Assembly (NCBI GenBank): GCA_916050055.1
Contig: CAJZJY010000043.1
Coordinates: 1 to 8,831 of the forward strand
Source of the DNA: an uncultured Streptococcus sp.
GTDB lineage: Bacteria > Bacillota > Bacilli > Lactobacillales > Aerococcaceae
Reading direction: 5' to 3'
DNA length: 8,831 nucleotides
The position numbers were made by a program, and so were the translations under genes. The notes beneath the pieces are model-generated. The model was not told where the DNA came from. It saw only the letters and a list, made by a program, of their open reading frames with translations, and ran no database searches. Of this stretch, positions 8,117 through 8,831 are shown piece by piece (position 1 is the stretch's first letter; every line of letters starts with the position of its first letter).

Positions 8117-8831
8117 ATTCTTCGATTTTTTCGATTGGGGCAAAACTTGCAAGGAGTCGTTTAATCCCCATTCCTGCAAAGGCCACATCTAACTCTTGAC
8201 GGTCCCCTTCACCAGTAATGCGGACAACGGTTCCTGTTCCCCATTTTTTATGTGACACTTTCATGCCCACAGTCCATCCATCTGTTGAAGATGAACTTGC
8301 TTGTGGCTTATCCGCACGTTGAATACGCGCTGGTGTCGTTTGTTTCTTTTGTAAATAACCACCGCCACTAGACGATTGGCTACTTGAGCGATAGCGGTCA
8401 AATAATCCTCCGCCACCTGCTGATGACGTAGACTGACCCCCACTATGAGATCCGTAAGACGACGTCTGGGTACGCGTTCCATAAGAAGATTTCGAATCAT
8501 TCGTATAGAAGCTACTTGAGTAATACGAATCACTCACCGTTACGCCTTCTTTTTCTAATAAACTGTCATCAATTTCTTGCATGAATCGTGACTCACGATA
8601 GTTTTGTGTCTTCCCATAAAGAAGTCGTGAATATGCACGAGTCATAAAGAGTTTCTTCTCGGCACGAGTAATCCCTACATATGCCAAGCGACGTTCCTCT
8701 TCTTCGCCATCTTCTTGCAGCGAGCGGCCTGACGGGAAAATTCCATCTTCCATTCCGACAAGGAAAACAACCGGAAACTCAAGTCCTTTTGCCGCATGCA
8801 AGGTCATTAATGTGATTTGAGAAGCGCTCGT
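8115..8831 (-). CDS. pcrA: ATP-dependent DNA helicase PcrA, C-terminal part (partial)
   Basis: PcrA is the essential UvrD-like 3'-5' helicase of Gram-positive bacteria, used in repair, plasmid rolling-circle replication and clearing of stalled RNA polymerase. Only the last 238 codons are in the window. The frame is open to the edge, so the 5' part is missing (the full protein is typically near 740-750 residues). Visible are helicase motif V ([16 protein letters not shown], near visible residues 7-22) and motif VI ([17 protein letters not shown]), with the conserved arginine in GITRAE. A long Ser/Gly/Tyr-rich linker follows (about 100-183), then the C-terminal Tudor-like domain (about 186-236: [15 protein letters not shown] to APIEKI) known in Bacillus to contact RNA polymerase. 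It heads the pcrA-ligA-camS unit. Confidence 0.96.

Noticed and set aside
8261..8533. Minus-strand 90-codon frame inside pcrA
   Set aside because: It is a shifted reading of the Ser/Gly-rich linker of PcrA, whose own frame continues intact on both sides.

Overview
This window comes from a low-GC Gram-positive bacterium of the order Lactobacillales. The evidence is the delta subunit of RNA polymerase (rpoE), a CamS-type sex-pheromone lipoprotein and the block pcrA-ligA-camS-gatC-gatA-gatB, an order known from Enterococcus, Staphylococcus and relatives. The protein style would fit Carnobacteriaceae or Aerococcaceae, for example Granulicatella, but that genus-level guess is weak without a database search. 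All real genes lie on the minus strand, so the biological order runs from the high coordinates to the low ones.

Layout in transcription order: (1) 8831-8115, the C-terminal third of the PcrA helicase, cut by the window edge. (2) 8105-6105, NAD-dependent DNA ligase LigA, a few bases after pcrA. (3) 6092-4965, CamS lipoprotein, 12 bases after ligA. (4) A 65-base gap with a good sigma-A type promoter. (5) 4899-1692, gatC-gatA-gatB, tightly coupled, encoding the amidotransferase that makes Gln-tRNA(Gln) and/or Asn-tRNA(Asn). (6) A 506-base non-coding stretch (1691-1186) with two direct repeats of about 100 bases, a nested long inverted repeat and a terminator-like hairpin. (7) 1185-766, a DUF1934/YwiB-like protein. 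(8) A short gap with a probable promoter overlapped by a perfect inverted repeat. (9) 688-71, rpoE, starting at TTG. (10) Bases 1-35 are Illumina adapter, not genome.

Functionally this is housekeeping DNA: repair and replication (PcrA, LigA), charging of tRNA (GatCAB), transcription (RpoE) and one surface lipoprotein. I see no phage, defence, resistance or CRISPR system. The parts that deserve a second look are the repeat-rich gap between gatB and the DUF1934 gene, the inverted repeat over the rpoE promoter, the peptide encoded by the CamS signal sequence, and the adapter at the left end, which shows that the sequence is an untrimmed assembly.
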